A model generated the notes under the pieces. The model searched no databases. It had not been told where the DNA came from and saw nothing but the letters and a program-made list of their open reading frames with translations. 64,000 nt of DNA from NCBI RefSeq assembly GCF_012958305.1, contig NZ_JABBYO010000001.1, forward strand, positions 434,001 to 498,000. The letters run 5' to 3'. How positions within the stretch are numbered: position 1 is the stretch's first letter; each line of letters begins with the position of its first letter. A program made the translations under genes and the position numbers. Shown piece after piece: positions 1 through 9,268 of the stretch. The stretch comes from Tautonia rosea. GTDB taxonomy: Bacteria; Planctomycetota; Planctomycetia; Isosphaerales; Isosphaeraceae.

Positions 1-134
1 ATCGGTAATGCCTGTCGATTCGAGCCGAGTTGCAGCCGATACATGGTCGGAGCCTTGCGCAAATACGGATTTTTCCGAGGGCTCTGGAAAGGGACGGGAC
101 GGCTGCTCCGGTGTCATCCCTGGCATCCCGGGGG

Positions 135-965
135 CTATGATCCCCCTTGAGGCGTCCGGGCGGTCGAGTAGTCGGCCGGAGGGCCGCCGAACCGAGCTCG
201 AAACCGGGCATAACGGTCGTTGATCGACCCCTGGCCCGAGAGAATCGGCTCGAACCGATGCGAGTCCTGGGTGAGGACATCAGCCGTCAGGGCGTCCAGT
301 TCATCAGTCAGGCGCGCCTGCCAGCGATCGATCACGCTCGATCGCTCGGAACGATCGACCCAGCTGGGGGTGCCGAACCGGGCGAAGGCCTCGGGCCGTT
401 CGTCCTGCCAGTATTCGAATCGTAAGGCGACCGGCACGATTCGCAAGCGCCCCGCGCGACGAAGCAAGAGCCGTAAACCCCCTTGAAACTCTAGCGGGCG
501 AACGTCGTTGCAGGCGATCGTCCCTTGAGGAAAGAGCCAGACTCCCGCCCTCGGACGTCGGAGCAATTCGGCCGTGTAATCGAGCGACTCCCGAACGGAG
601 GCCGGATCGTTCCGATCGACCGAGTACGCACCAATCCGTTTAAAGAAGCCATACTTGAGCATGTTCGAGTGCTCAGTCATCCCGTAGCCATCGACCGGGA
701 CCGTGACATTGATCCAGTGGGCCATGAAAAAGTCCCACCAGCTCGAATGATTGCCCAGAAACAACACACCTGACGGGTCCTCGTCGATCGCCTCGCGCAA
801 TGGGCCGAGCCCCTGGGCATGGATGCCGTGAAAGTGGTGGCGGAGTTTCCAACGAATCAGGGCGTGAACAGCATGTGTGGGCCATCCGGTCTTGTCGGCC
901 GTGATCATCTTCGGGCCGGGAGCCGTTTCGGGCTTCACGTCTCGCGAGTTCCCCACATCATCCAT
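135..965 (-). CDS. Lysophospholipid acyltransferase family protein (PlsC/LPLAT)
   Basis: Probable acyl transfer to a (lyso)glycerolipid at the inner face of the membrane. The LPLAT hallmark HX4D is visible as NHSSWWDFF, and further on LFPQGT corresponds to the family FPEGT block, with Gln in place of Glu. Small LPLAT proteins of 200-280 residues are normal, so the catalytic part is complete. The start is uncertain: the frame is open to 1076, but the ATG at 965 has a GGGAG about 9 bases upstream and the first recognisable domain residues follow soon after. ATG 1004 is an alternative. The acyl acceptor cannot be deduced. Confidence 0.8.
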   Translation of the reverse strand: MDDVGNSRDVKPETAPGPKMITADKTGWPTHAVHALIRWKLRHHFHGIHAQGLGPLREAIDEDPSGVLFLGNHSSWWDFFMAHWINVTVPVDGYGMTEHSNMLKYGFFKRIGAYSVDRNDPASVRESLDYTAELLRRPRAGVWLFPQGTIACNDVRPLEFQGGLRLLLRRAGRLRIVPVALRFEYWQDERPEAFARFGTPSWVDRSERSSVIDRWQARLTDELDALTADVLTQDSHRFEPILSGQGSINDRYARFRARFGGPPADYSTARTPQGGS

Positions 966-1144
966 CCGATCGCGCTCCCAGTCGCATCGAGACTCCCATC
1001 GCATTGAGAAACCGTCCTGAGTGACTCGCGAGACCCTCCTCGGCTCACCCGCATCGCAGGCATCTGGTTTCGGCATTGATTGTGCGTTTGGGACTCTTGG
1101 AGTTCAATGGGTCGAGCATGTTGCAACTCCAGGGAGGAACGCCC

Positions 1145-1528
1145 ATGCCGATCGACTACCGGATCGACCACGGTGTGACCATCGTCGGAAACCTGGCAGG
1201 AGTGATCCACGATGCAAGTCTCCACGATGCCTCCCGAGATCTCGATGCCCTGCTCGACGCCGGGCACCGACGGTTTATCTTCGAGCTGAGCGGGGTCGGG
1301 CCGCTCGGCCCGTCCGCGCTGGGATTGCTCATGACCCTCACCCGTCAGATCCGCAAACGATCGGGCGAGGTCGTCTTCGCTCGGGTCGGCCGATCGACAA
1401 TGGAGGTCCTCGAAACCATGGGGATGGATGCCCATTGGGACCTCTATCGAACCGTTTCCGAAGCGATCGCCGCCCTTGAACCTCCTGAACCGGAGCGAGA
1501 CGCAGACGCAGACGATCTCCCTTCCTGA
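1145..1528 (+). CDS. STAS-domain protein (anti-sigma factor antagonist-like)
   Basis: Single STAS domain of about 127 residues, the size of SpoIIAA/RsbV-type antagonists. The stretch FELSGVGPLGPSALGLLM aligns with the family's core strand, phospho-Ser loop and following helix; a Ser is retained in the loop. ATG 1145 is chosen over the upstream TTG at 1076 because AGGGAGGA lies 7-8 bases before it. No anti-sigma kinase or sigma factor gene is adjacent, so the partner is unknown. It is followed 63 bases later by a thioredoxin-like gene on the same strand. Confidence 0.8.
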   Translation: MPIDYRIDHGVTIVGNLAGVIHDASLHDASRDLDALLDAGHRRFIFELSGVGPLGPSALGLLMTLTRQIRKRSGEVVFARVGRSTMEVLETMGMDAHWDLYRTVSEAIAALEPPEPERDADADDLPS

Positions 1529-1591
1529 ACGATCCGGATCGGTTCCTCGATCGGACTTTCCTCGAATCGTGAGGCCTGGAGAGTTCCCCGC

Positions 1592-1915
1592 ATGAACGCA
1601 CCCATCGACCGTGAACCGACCCGAGCCGAGGTGGACCAGATGGTGGGGCTGGTGCTCCTCGAATTCGGCGCCTCGTGGTGCGGCCATTGCCAGGCGGTTG
1701 CACCGAGGCGGGATGCTCTGCTCGACGAGCACCCCGAAATCCAACACATTCCCATCGAGGACGGCCCTGGCCGCCCGCTCGGCCGGTCGTTCCGGGTCAA
1801 GCTCTGGCCGACGTTTGTCTTTCTCCGCGATGGCGAGGTGGTCCGCCAGGTGTCCCGGCCCGATCCGGACGAACTCCGAGAGGGGTTCGAAACCCTCGTG
1901 AACACCGCCAGGTAA
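1592..1915 (+). CDS. Thioredoxin-like protein (CGHC active site)
   Basis: A 107-residue thioredoxin fold protein. The active site reads ASWCGHCQAVAP, so the dithiol is CGHC rather than the CGPC of classical thioredoxin, and the cis-Pro loop is seen as KLWPTFVFL. No signal peptide, so it is probably cytosolic. GGAGAG lies about 9 bases before the ATG. Expected role is thiol-disulfide exchange, but the redox partner is not evident; the CGHC motif is more typical of PDI- and YbbN-like proteins. Confidence 0.85.
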   Translation: MNAPIDREPTRAEVDQMVGLVLLEFGASWCGHCQAVAPRRDALLDEHPEIQHIPIEDGPGRPLGRSFRVKLWPTFVFLRDGEVVRQVSRPDPDELREGFETLVNTAR

Positions 1916-1931
1916 CTTGATGCGTCTACGA

Positions 1932-2330
1932 TCACCCGCGCAGCTCGGCGATGACGGCTTTCACATCGTCAGCCTCGACAGGTTTTCCGGCGAGGGATTT
2001 CATGGCGATCCCCATCGCCTGACCGTCCTTCGGGGCTGCCTTGATCTGATCAGTTACCGGAGCGAGTTCCTGGGCGATCTGGGAACGGTCGAGGGTTGCA
2101 GGCACCCACTCCTCAAGCAACGTAACTTCTTCAGAGCTGAAGCTCGTCTGGCCGATCCGGGCTTCCTTGAGCATGGCTCGCATTTTCTTGATCGCCTGAT
2201 CGTCGGCCACTTCCTCACCGCTTCCGGTGGTAAGCTGGGCAATCCAGTAGCGGAGAAAGTTGGTACGGACAGCGTCGCGAGCCTTCATCGAGTCTTTCAA
2301 CTGCGTTCGCATCTGGGTGACGATGGACAT
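1932..2330 (-). CDS. GatB/YqeY domain protein
   Basis: A 132-residue all-helical protein resembling YqeY, which shares a fold with the tail domain of GatB (the tRNA-binding subunit of the amidotransferase). Features include the N-terminal segment with MKARDAVRTNFLRY and the C-terminal helical half with PVEADDVKAVIAEL. The frame is open to 2636, but ATG 2330 starts the family-like sequence and is preceded by AGAGGAAC. YqeY is usually about 148 residues, so this is slightly short. It is divergent from the RRF-like gene at 2503, with about 170 bases between the starts. Confidence 0.8.
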   Translation of the reverse strand: MSIVTQMRTQLKDSMKARDAVRTNFLRYWIAQLTTGSGEEVADDQAIKKMRAMLKEARIGQTSFSSEEVTLLEEWVPATLDRSQIAQELAPVTDQIKAAPKDGQAMGIAMKSLAGKPVEADDVKAVIAELRG

Positions 2331-2502
2331 GACGTCGTTCCTCTTCGTTCGATCGAGTCCAAGCTGCGTGCTTGATTCCAGGACGATTCTGAGGCGATCC
2401 GGGTTCGCCTTCCCCGCTGCTGGAGGGCGAGAAGCCGGGTACCATTGAGCCGAAGCATCGGATGTCTTCCGAGCAGTGTAACGTTTCGCCCAACCCTTTC
2501 GA

Positions 2503-3012
2503 ATGCTCATGAACGACTGGAAGCCGAGAATGACCCGGACTGTCCGCCATTTGGCCGAGCAACTGGTGAGCATCCGGTCCGGCACGGTCGACTCGGGAAT
2601 GGTGGGAAGTGTTCGCGTTTCGGTCGGGGGGAACACGTTGTCGATTGACCGGCTGGCGTCGGTGTCGGGTCGGGGAGATCAATTGCTCATTCGCCCGTTC
2701 GATCCTTCTGTCGTCCCCGCGGTAGTCAGGGCGCTGACCGAGGCCAGGATTTCGGCCTACGCGATGGACAAAACGACCATCCGCGTGACCGTCCCACCGA
2801 TCAGCGGTGAGCAGAAGCGTGAGGTCAGCCGGCACGTACGGAACCTCGGAGATCAGGCCAAGATTGCCGTCCGGATGATCCGGCAGGACGCCCGCAAACA
2901 GATCGCCGCCCGAGGCCGCGGTTCCGAACGTGCCGTGCAGGAGGCTACCGACGCTGCCGTCGTCGAGATCGACCGCCTGGTCGCTGCGAAGGTCGCCGAG
3001 ATTGGCGGCTAA
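2503..3012 (+). CDS. Second, divergent ribosome recycling factor (RRF-like)
   Basis: A 169-residue RRF-fold protein. It aligns end to end with the canonical RRF encoded at 50172: LAEQLVSIRSG against LADQLRGIRTG, QLLIRPFDPSVV against QILIRPYDTGII, and a three-helix-bundle segment with VPPISGEQKREVSRHVRNL against VPPLSVEQRKKLASRVKDL. Differences: the canonical RTGRA block is RSGTV here, and the loop between the last two long helices is about 15 residues shorter. It may act on ribosomes in a specialised state or bind RNA without recycling; this is inference. ATG 2509 is an alternative start. It lies far from the rpsB cluster. Confidence 0.85.
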   Translation: MLMNDWKPRMTRTVRHLAEQLVSIRSGTVDSGMVGSVRVSVGGNTLSIDRLASVSGRGDQLLIRPFDPSVVPAVVRALTEARISAYAMDKTTIRVTVPPISGEQKREVSRHVRNLGDQAKIAVRMIRQDARKQIAARGRGSERAVQEATDAAVVEIDRLVAAKVAEIGG

Positions 3013-3122
3013 CGCGGATTGCTCCAGAACACCGGCCCGGCCATCATGGGTCGGGAACCTCTCCCGCTCCCAGCCACAACGAACTCGGACCACGCTTAAT
3101 TGCCTCGGAGGAACCCGAGCCC

Positions 3123-4982
3123 GTGAGAACCCTTCAGGTTGCCTGTCTTGCGATCTTGATTATGCCAACACCCACGATTGCCGACGATTCACCGACCCCC
3201 GTCCGCTACACCCTGCGTTTCCCCGAGGCCCGGACGCACTATGTGGAGGTCGAGGCCGAGGTCCCAACCGACGGCCGCCCGAACCTTGAGCTGTTCATGG
3301 CCAGCTGGACTCCCGGGTCGTACCTGATCCGAGAGTTCTCACGGCACGTCGAGGCCGTCTCGGCTCGATCTCCCGAGGGAAAACCGCTTGCCGTTCAAAA
3401 GGTACGAAAGAACCGCTGGAGCATGGAGACGGACGGACGCGATCGGGTGATCGTGTCTTACCGCGTGTATGGTCGAGAGATGGGGGTTCAGACGAACTGG
3501 ATCGACGCCTCCTTCGCGTTGATCAACGGCGCCCCGACCTTTCTGACCCCGGCTGATTCCCCTCCAAGACCGCACGAAGTGACCCTCGAATTGCATCCCG
3601 CTTGGTCCCGGTCGATCACCGGATTGCCCGACGCTCCCGGAGGTGCCACTCATCACTACGTGGCTGAGAACTACGACATCCTGGTCGATTCGCCGATCTA
3701 CGCCGGCAATCCTGACGTCTACGAGTTCGAGGTCGATGGCATTCCTCACCTGCTTGTGAACGAGGGTGAGGCGGGAATCTGGGACGGCCCCCGATCCGCG
3801 CGTGATGTGGAAACAATCGTCCGCACCCAGCGAGAATTCTGGGGTTCCTTGCCTTACGATCGCTACGTCTTCTTCAACCTTCTGACCGGTTCAGGTGGTG
3901 GACTGGAACACCGGAATTCGACGGTGTTAATGAGCAGTCGATGGGCCACTCGGAGCCGCTCGGCGTATTTGAACTGGCTCTATCTTGTGAGTCATGAATA
4001 CTTCCACACATGGAACGTGAAACGCCTTCGGCCGGTCGAGCTGGGACCGTTTGATTACGAGAATGAGGTCCACTCCCGGAACCTCTGGGTAGCCGAGGGA
4101 ATCACAAGCTATTATGATCGCCTGTTTGTGAAGCGGGCCGGGCTTTGCTCGGTCAAAGAGCTTTTGGCCGGTGATCCGCCCCGCCCCGGATCGGGAGACG
4201 ACCGCCCGAAGAACGACATCCAGCGCCTGCACGAGAACCCCGGCCGGCTCGTCCACCCGCTCGAAGAATCCTCCTTCGATGCTTGGATCAAGCTCTATCG
4301 TCGCGACGAGAACTCAGCAAACACCTCCATTAGCTACTACACAAAGGGGGCCGTTGTCGCCTTCCTGCTCGACGCCGAGATCCGTCGCGCGACCAACGAC
4401 GCCAAAAGCCTCGACGACGTGATGCGCTTGGCCTTCGAACGTTATGCGGGGGATGTCGGTTTCTCGTCCGAGCAATTCCTTGCGGTCGTGACCGAGGTCG
4501 CCGGGTTCGATCTCGATCCCTGGTTCGCTCGGGCCTTGCGATCGACCGAGGAACTCGACTACGAACCAGCGCTGGACTGGTTCGGACTCCGCTTCGTACC
4601 GATCGAGGAGCCCAAGGCACCCGAGGAAGGCTCAACCTCCGACCCCGAAAAGGGCTGGATTGGACTGGAGACCAAAACCGAAGGAGGCCGCCTCGTCGTC
4701 TCCGTCGTCAAGCGGGAGACGCCCGGATTCGAGGCCGGGTTCAACGTCGGCGATGAAATCCTCGCGATCGGCGATCTGCGCGTTCCGCCCGATGGGTTCG
4801 CGCGACGAGTCGGTCAATACCCTCCGGGCGAAACCGTCTCGGTCCTCATTGCCCGTCGGGAACAATTGATGCGGCTGGAGGTGACGCTGGCCACATCGCC
4901 GCCTGACCGATTCCGGATCGAGACGGACCCCGAAGCGACCGACGAGCAGATCGCCCGCCGATCGCGGTGGCTTGGCGAGTGA
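3123..4982 (+). CDS. M61 family metallopeptidase with C-terminal PDZ domain
   Basis: A 619-residue exported zinc peptidase of the glycyl aminopeptidase (M61) family. An N-terminal signal peptide (to about residue 20) precedes the beta-rich M61 N-domain. The zinc motif HEYFH is near residue 290, followed by WNVKRLRP, and the downstream Glu ligand is in [16 protein letters not shown] domain covers about residues 510-600 ([16 protein letters not shown]). The start is GTG with CGGAGGAA about 9 bases upstream. Length and domain order are those of the family. The substrate is unknown; peptide trimming in the periplasm is expected. Confidence 0.92.
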   Translation: MRTLQVACLAILIMPTPTIADDSPTPVRYTLRFPEARTHYVEVEAEVPTDGRPNLELFMASWTPGSYLIREFSRHVEAVSARSPEGKPLAVQKVRKNRWSMETDGRDRVIVSYRVYGREMGVQTNWIDASFALINGAPTFLTPADSPPRPHEVTLELHPAWSRSITGLPDAPGGATHHYVAENYDILVDSPIYAGNPDVYEFEVDGIPHLLVNEGEAGIWDGPRSARDVETIVRTQREFWGSLPYDRYVFFNLLTGSGGGLEHRNSTVLMSSRWATRSRSAYLNWLYLVSHEYFHTWNVKRLRPVELGPFDYENEVHSRNLWVAEGITSYYDRLFVKRAGLCSVKELLAGDPPRPGSGDDRPKNDIQRLHENPGRLVHPLEESSFDAWIKLYRRDENSANTSISYYTKGAVVAFLLDAEIRRATNDAKSLDDVMRLAFERYAGDVGFSSEQFLAVVTEVAGFDLDPWFARALRSTEELDYEPALDWFGLRFVPIEEPKAPEEGSTSDPEKGWIGLETKTEGGRLVVSVVKRETPGFEAGFNVGDEILAIGDLRVPPDGFARRVGQYPPGETVSVLIARREQLMRLEVTLATSPPDRFRIETDPEATDEQIARRSRWLGE

Positions 4983-5000
4983 TCACCTCGGCTGGATTGG

Positions 5001-5032
5001 CGTTGACGGATGGCCTGGTGCATCCGTCAACG
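5001..5032. terminator. Hairpin between convergent genes (likely bidirectional terminator)
   Basis: A perfect 12-bp inverted repeat (CGTTGACGGATG and its complement) with an 8-base loop, located between the ends of the convergent M61 peptidase and pyrophosphatase genes. There is no long T tract on either side, so termination efficiency is uncertain. Confidence 0.6.
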
Positions 5033-5054
5033 TCTTGAGGAGTGTCAGAGAGGT

Positions 5055-7160
5055 TCAATCGAGGGCGTCGAGTTCTTCGGGCGCTGGAATCGACAGCGAT
5101 CCCTCGGCCGAATCCGCCATCGGGACAGAGGATTCGACCGACACAGGAGTCGGTTCGACCAGGATGTCACCGATCAGGCTGCCGAAGTCGACAAAGACAG
5201 GCACGAAGACCAGGGCCACGATGCTCATGAGCTTGATCAGGATGTTCAGGCTCGGCCCGGCCGTGTCCTTGAACGGGTCGCCGACCGTGTCGCCGACGAC
5301 CGAAGCCTTGTGAGCGTTGCTCCCTTTGCCGCCGTGCTTCCCAGTTTCGATGAACTTCTTGGCGTTGTCCCAGGCCCCGCCGGAGTTTGACATCATCAGG
5401 GCGAGCATCACCCCGCTGGCGAGGGTCCCGGCGAGCATCCCGCCGAGCGCCTCGACCCCGAGGATCAGGCCCATCGCCACGGGGGCGAAGACGGCGAGCA
5501 AGCCAGGAAGGATCATTTCCCGGAGTGCACCTTGTGTGGCGATATCGACGCAACGGGCATGGTCGGCAACGCCGGTCCCTTCCATCAGGCCGGGGATCTC
5601 GTGGAACTGGCGGCGCACTTCCTCGACCATCGCGAAGGCGGCTCGGCCGACCGCCGTCATCGCCATGCTGCTGAACAGGAAGGGAAGCATGGCTCCGATC
5701 AGGACACCGATGACCACCCTCGGTTCCGAAAGGTTGATGCCGGTCAGCCCTGACTGGGTCGTGAAGGCGCTAAACAGGGCCAACGCGGTCAAGGCGGCCG
5801 AGCCGATCGCAAACCCCTTGCCGATGGCTGCCGTGGTATTGCCGGCCGAGTCGAGGGCGTCGGTCGTGTGGCGGACCTTTTCGTCGAGCGCGGCCATCTG
5901 AGCGATGCCCCCCGCGTTGTCGGCCACCGGGCCGTAGGCATCGACGGCCAGCGAGATGCCGAGCGTCGAGAGCATCCCGACGGCTGCGATCGAGATGCCG
6001 TAGAGCCCCCCCATCCAGTAGGCAACGCCGATGGCCACCGACAGGACAAGGATGGGCCAGGCCGTGCTTCGCATGCCGACGGCGAGCCCTTCGATGATGT
6101 TCGTGGCCGTGCCAGTCAGCGAGGCGTTGCTAATCGCCTTGGTTGGGCCGAACTGGTAGCTCGTGTAGTATTCGGTCAACAGGCCGATGATCACACCCGC
6201 CGCCAGGCCGGCGAGGCTCGACCAGAACAGGGCGAGGTTGCCCAGTTCGTACTTAGCCAGCAGGAAGGTGCCAATCGCGACGATGACCGAGGCAATGATG
6301 GTGCCTCGGTGCAAGGCTGCGTTGACGTGCTCTTCGTCTCTCGTCTTGACGAAGAAGGTGCCGATGATGCTTGCCACGATCCCGACTGCGGCGATTGCCA
6401 GCGGGAACAGAACCCCCTCGGCACCATAGGCGATCGCGCCGAGGATCATGGCCGAGATAATGCTGCCGACATAGCTCTCGAAGAGGTCGGCCCCCATGCC
6501 GGCCACGTCGCCGACGTTGTCGCCGACATTATCGGCGATCACCGCCGGGTTGCGCGGGTCGTCCTCGGGAATTCCGGCCTCGACCTTGCCGACGAGGTCG
6601 GCCCCCACGTCGGCTGCCTTCGTGAAGATGCCGCCGCCGACCCTGGCGAACAGAGCCACCGCCGAGGCACCAAAGCTGAAGCCGAGTAGCCAATCCAAGC
6701 GCTCAACATTCGCACCGACACCGAAGCCAAGGTACAACCCGAGAATGCCCAGCAATCCCAGGCCGACGACGCTCAATCCCATCACGCTGCCACTCTGGAA
6801 GGCCACGTGGAGCGCTTCGTTGAGGCTGGTCTTGGCGGCCTCCGTGGTTCGCACGGCGGCTCGGGTGGCGATCTGCATGCCGATGTTACCCGCCACGCCG
6901 CTGATCACTGCACCCGCGACGAAGGACAGGGCTGTCCCCCAGGAAATGAAGACTCCGAGCAGGATCGCGATGACCAGGACGAACAGGACCAGAATCTTGT
7001 ATTCCCGATGAAGGAATGCTTTGGCGCCGTCGCGGATATAGCCCGAAATCTCCTGCATCTGGTCGTTGCCGGGGCTGTGCTGCAACACGGCCAACGCAGT
7101 CAGAACGGTGAAGACCAGCGCCAGCACTGCGACGCCGATCAACAACGAAAAGGTCAACAT
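5055..7160 (-). CDS. hppA: Membrane-bound ion-pumping pyrophosphatase (K+-dependent type)
   Basis: A 701-residue polytopic membrane protein that couples PPi hydrolysis to Na+ and/or H+ export. The substrate site is clear: DVGADLVGK, the Asp-rich [20 protein letters not shown] and a second set near the C-terminus ([23 protein letters not shown]). About residue 440 reads [10 protein letters not shown]; Ala in the position occupied by Lys in K+-independent enzymes indicates the K+-dependent class. DLFESYVGS near residue 228 places the gate Glu as in Na+-PPases, so Na+ or mixed Na+/H+ pumping is likely but not proven. GAGAGAGGA precedes the ATG. It fits with the PPi-type phosphofructokinase at 15766. 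Confidence 0.95.
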   Translation of the reverse strand: MLTFSLLIGVAVLALVFTVLTALAVLQHSPGNDQMQEISGYIRDGAKAFLHREYKILVLFVLVIAILLGVFISWGTALSFVAGAVISGVAGNIGMQIATRAAVRTTEAAKTSLNEALHVAFQSGSVMGLSVVGLGLLGILGLYLGFGVGANVERLDWLLGFSFGASAVALFARVGGGIFTKAADVGADLVGKVEAGIPEDDPRNPAVIADNVGDNVGDVAGMGADLFESYVGSIISAMILGAIAYGAEGVLFPLAIAAVGIVASIIGTFFVKTRDEEHVNAALHRGTIIASVIVAIGTFLLAKYELGNLALFWSSLAGLAAGVIIGLLTEYYTSYQFGPTKAISNASLTGTATNIIEGLAVGMRSTAWPILVLSVAIGVAYWMGGLYGISIAAVGMLSTLGISLAVDAYGPVADNAGGIAQMAALDEKVRHTTDALDSAGNTTAAIGKGFAIGSAALTALALFSAFTTQSGLTGINLSEPRVVIGVLIGAMLPFLFSSMAMTAVGRAAFAMVEEVRRQFHEIPGLMEGTGVADHARCVDIATQGALREMILPGLLAVFAPVAMGLILGVEALGGMLAGTLASGVMLALMMSNSGGAWDNAKKFIETGKHGGKGSNAHKASVVGDTVGDPFKDTAGPSLNILIKLMSIVALVFVPVFVDFGSLIGDILVEPTPVSVESSVPMADSAEGSLSIPAPEELDALD

Positions 7161-7642
7161 CGACCGATCCTCTCTCTTTCTCTCGGTTCATTCAAAAGGG
7201 GGGGAACCGCAATGATGGATCAAGACGCAAGCACGCCACGAGTCAGATTCGATCACGTGTCATCCAGGAATCGAGCTCCAAACCTGACGCTGAACACCAT
7301 CACGAAACGCTAATTTATCACGAAGGGGAATTCCTCGGTAGACTGCGGCCGATTTTCCTTGACAGCTCGTTGTCGAATCAAAACATCCGACCACGATTCC
7401 TCACGGTTGAGTCGGCACTTCCGGGGAATCTCCATCAGGGGGGCTTCGGATCGTCTGAATCGAAACGAAACGACCTTCCGGTGGCCGAACCAATTCGAAC
7501 GGAGCATCGGGCTCCATTCGAATCGCGATCACCGGAAGGGTTGCTCGGGAGGTAGGACTTGTCTCTTTGGGTCGTCTTATCTGGCCAGAGCAAGCCCATT
7601 GAGCCGGTCAGTCGACCTTGGATCAGGTGCGAGTGACCCGGA
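7161..7642. other. Intergenic region without recognisable gene
   Basis: About 480 bases upstream of hppA and downstream of the DUF1080 gene. It presumably holds the hppA promoter. Open frames here lack coding character and ribosome binding sites, and I see no RNA gene or strong hairpin. Confidence 0.5.
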
Positions 7643-8365
7643 TCACGGCAACTCTCGGATGCGGAGCCCCTGGAACTCGATGGGAGATCCTTCCGATTCG
7701 AGGCAAAGGTAGCCGGTCGCTGGTTGGCATTCTTTGCCTCCTGAGACTTCCTGGCCATTGACCCAGAGTCGGACCTCTCCGTTGATGGCCCGGATGTAGT
7801 AGTGGTTCCACTCCCCGGTGGTGAGGGTTCGCTCCTCGCGAGGGAACCCGCGCGAGCCGTCGGGAGAAGTCGGCGGGTACGGCGTCATCGTCGAGGTGCC
7901 AACCGGGAAGACGTCGCCGTGAGTCGTGAACCAGTCCCCTTTTCGGCCGGTGCGCTGCTCATATTGGGTGGCGAAGGCAGGATCGAGCACTTGGACCTCG
8001 ATTCCTCCTCGGGGCAAGGTTCCCCGGGCGATCCCCTCCAGGGCCTGGGCAGGGGCCCAGACGAAGACCCCCGAGTTCCCCGCCGGCTTCATATGTCGCC
8101 ATTGGACGACCAGCTCGAAGTTCGTCAGTGGTTCCTTCGAGCGAGTCACGCCCACCGGCTGCCCGGTGCAGCGGATGATGTCCCCTTCAAACGACCAGGT
8201 GTCGTCATCGGTGTTGACGTTGACGAAGTCGTCTTCGCCCAGTGCTCGCCAGCCCGGCCCGGTGCCGTCGATGATGGCCTGGGAGACCCCCTCGGAGTGC
8301 TCATCGCTGAGGGTCGCCGAGGCGAGAGCCAGCAGGCCGGCCAGACCGATCGTCAGTGGAATCAT
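7643..8365 (-). CDS. Exported DUF1080 (3-keto-disaccharide hydrolase-like) protein
   Basis: A 240-residue exported protein with a signal peptide (ATIGLAGLLALASA-like hydrophobic core in the first 20 residues) followed by one DUF1080 concanavalin-like domain. Family features are GWRALGEDDFVNVN at the start of the domain, NFELVVQWRHMK, AGNSGVFVW and GEWNHYYIRAINGEVRLWVNG. Related domains include 3-keto-glucoside hydrolases; substrate here is unknown, a glycan or glycoside is expected. ATG 8365 is used because the signal peptide begins there, although the frame is open to 8608. DUF1080 proteins are abundant in planctomycetes. Confidence 0.88.
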   Translation of the reverse strand: MIPLTIGLAGLLALASATLSDEHSEGVSQAIIDGTGPGWRALGEDDFVNVNTDDDTWSFEGDIIRCTGQPVGVTRSKEPLTNFELVVQWRHMKPAGNSGVFVWAPAQALEGIARGTLPRGGIEVQVLDPAFATQYEQRTGRKGDWFTTHGDVFPVGTSTMTPYPPTSPDGSRGFPREERTLTTGEWNHYYIRAINGEVRLWVNGQEVSGGKECQPATGYLCLESEGSPIEFQGLRIRELP

Positions 8366-8734
8366 GGTGTCAGGTCCTTGGTTGAGCCTTCGGATCGACG
8401 ACTCCCCGGGGCCAGTTCGACCGATCGAGTCCTTTGCCTGATTCGGAGTCGGCACGTTCGGCCGAGGCCGGCTCGGTGTCGTTCGTCGACCGAGTGTCTC
8501 CGAGGCCCGCCCGCGCCGCAACCTCCCGGTGCCCCTGTCCTCGAAGCGAGTGGGACCAATCAAGGACGACCCTTGACGAGTCTGACCCCACTGTTTCATG
8601 ATTCCCATTGATCCACGATGCGAATTTGATGATCGTGAAGCGGATCAGATCGCAACCGGGCGCGAGGTCAGAGCCGCGATCACCGTCTGGGCGGAACGGA
8701 CCTTCGCCCTTCCTCCTTTCCAGGGATCGATTCC
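8366..8734. other. Intergenic region between divergent genes
   Basis: About 370 bases between the DUF1080 gene and the cupin gene, which are transcribed away from each other. It should hold both promoters. I could not pick out a convincing -35/-10 pair and see no hairpin or RNA gene. Confidence 0.5.
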
Positions 8735-9205
8735 ATGCGAACCGGTGTGACCGAGTCGGGAGAAGGCCAGTCCGTCTGGCTCGTGGGCGATCGGTACACC
8801 ATCAAGGCTTCGGGAGACGATACGGGCGGCGCGTTTTCGCTTATTGAAGCCTGGGTCCCTCCCCAATCCGGCCCCCCTCCTCACATTCATCATCGCGAGG
8901 ATGAGGCCTTTTATCTGATCGAAGGGCAGCTCGAATTTCACGCGGACGGCCAGACCTATCGGCCGGCTCCCGGCGCCTGGGTTCGTTTGGCCAGGGGAAG
9001 TCTTCACTGGTTTCGCAACGTCGGGGAGACGCCTGCTCGGATGCTGATCATGACCACGCCGGCCGGCCTCGAACAGTTCTTTTTAGAGATCGGCCGGCCC
9101 GCGCAAGACGATGACAAGCCGACCCCTCCCTCGGACGAATACATCCACCGCCTCCAGGAAGCCGCGCCACGTTACGGCCTCGAAATCCGCCCTCCCGCCC
9201 ATTGA
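8735..9205 (+). CDS. Cupin-domain protein
   Basis: A 156-residue single cupin. The first cupin motif is clear: PPHIHHREDEAFYLIEGQLEF supplies His-X-His and Glu metal ligands, and the second motif follows as RGSLHWFRNVGETPARML with the last His. The remaining C-terminal tail of about 40 residues is helical and Pro-rich. No signal peptide. Small cupins of this kind include dioxygenases, isomerases and sensor domains, and the sequence does not allow a choice. It is flanked by opposite-strand genes, so it is probably monocistronic. Confidence 0.85.
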   Translation: MRTGVTESGEGQSVWLVGDRYTIKASGDDTGGAFSLIEAWVPPQSGPPPHIHHREDEAFYLIEGQLEFHADGQTYRPAPGAWVRLARGSLHWFRNVGETPARMLIMTTPAGLEQFFLEIGRPAQDDDKPTPPSDEYIHRLQEAAPRYGLEIRPPAH

Positions 9206-9268
9206 CCTGGCAGGGTTTCAGGCCCGAGTGATCGGGAAACCCCTCGAACCAGGCGGTTCGTGATCGCA

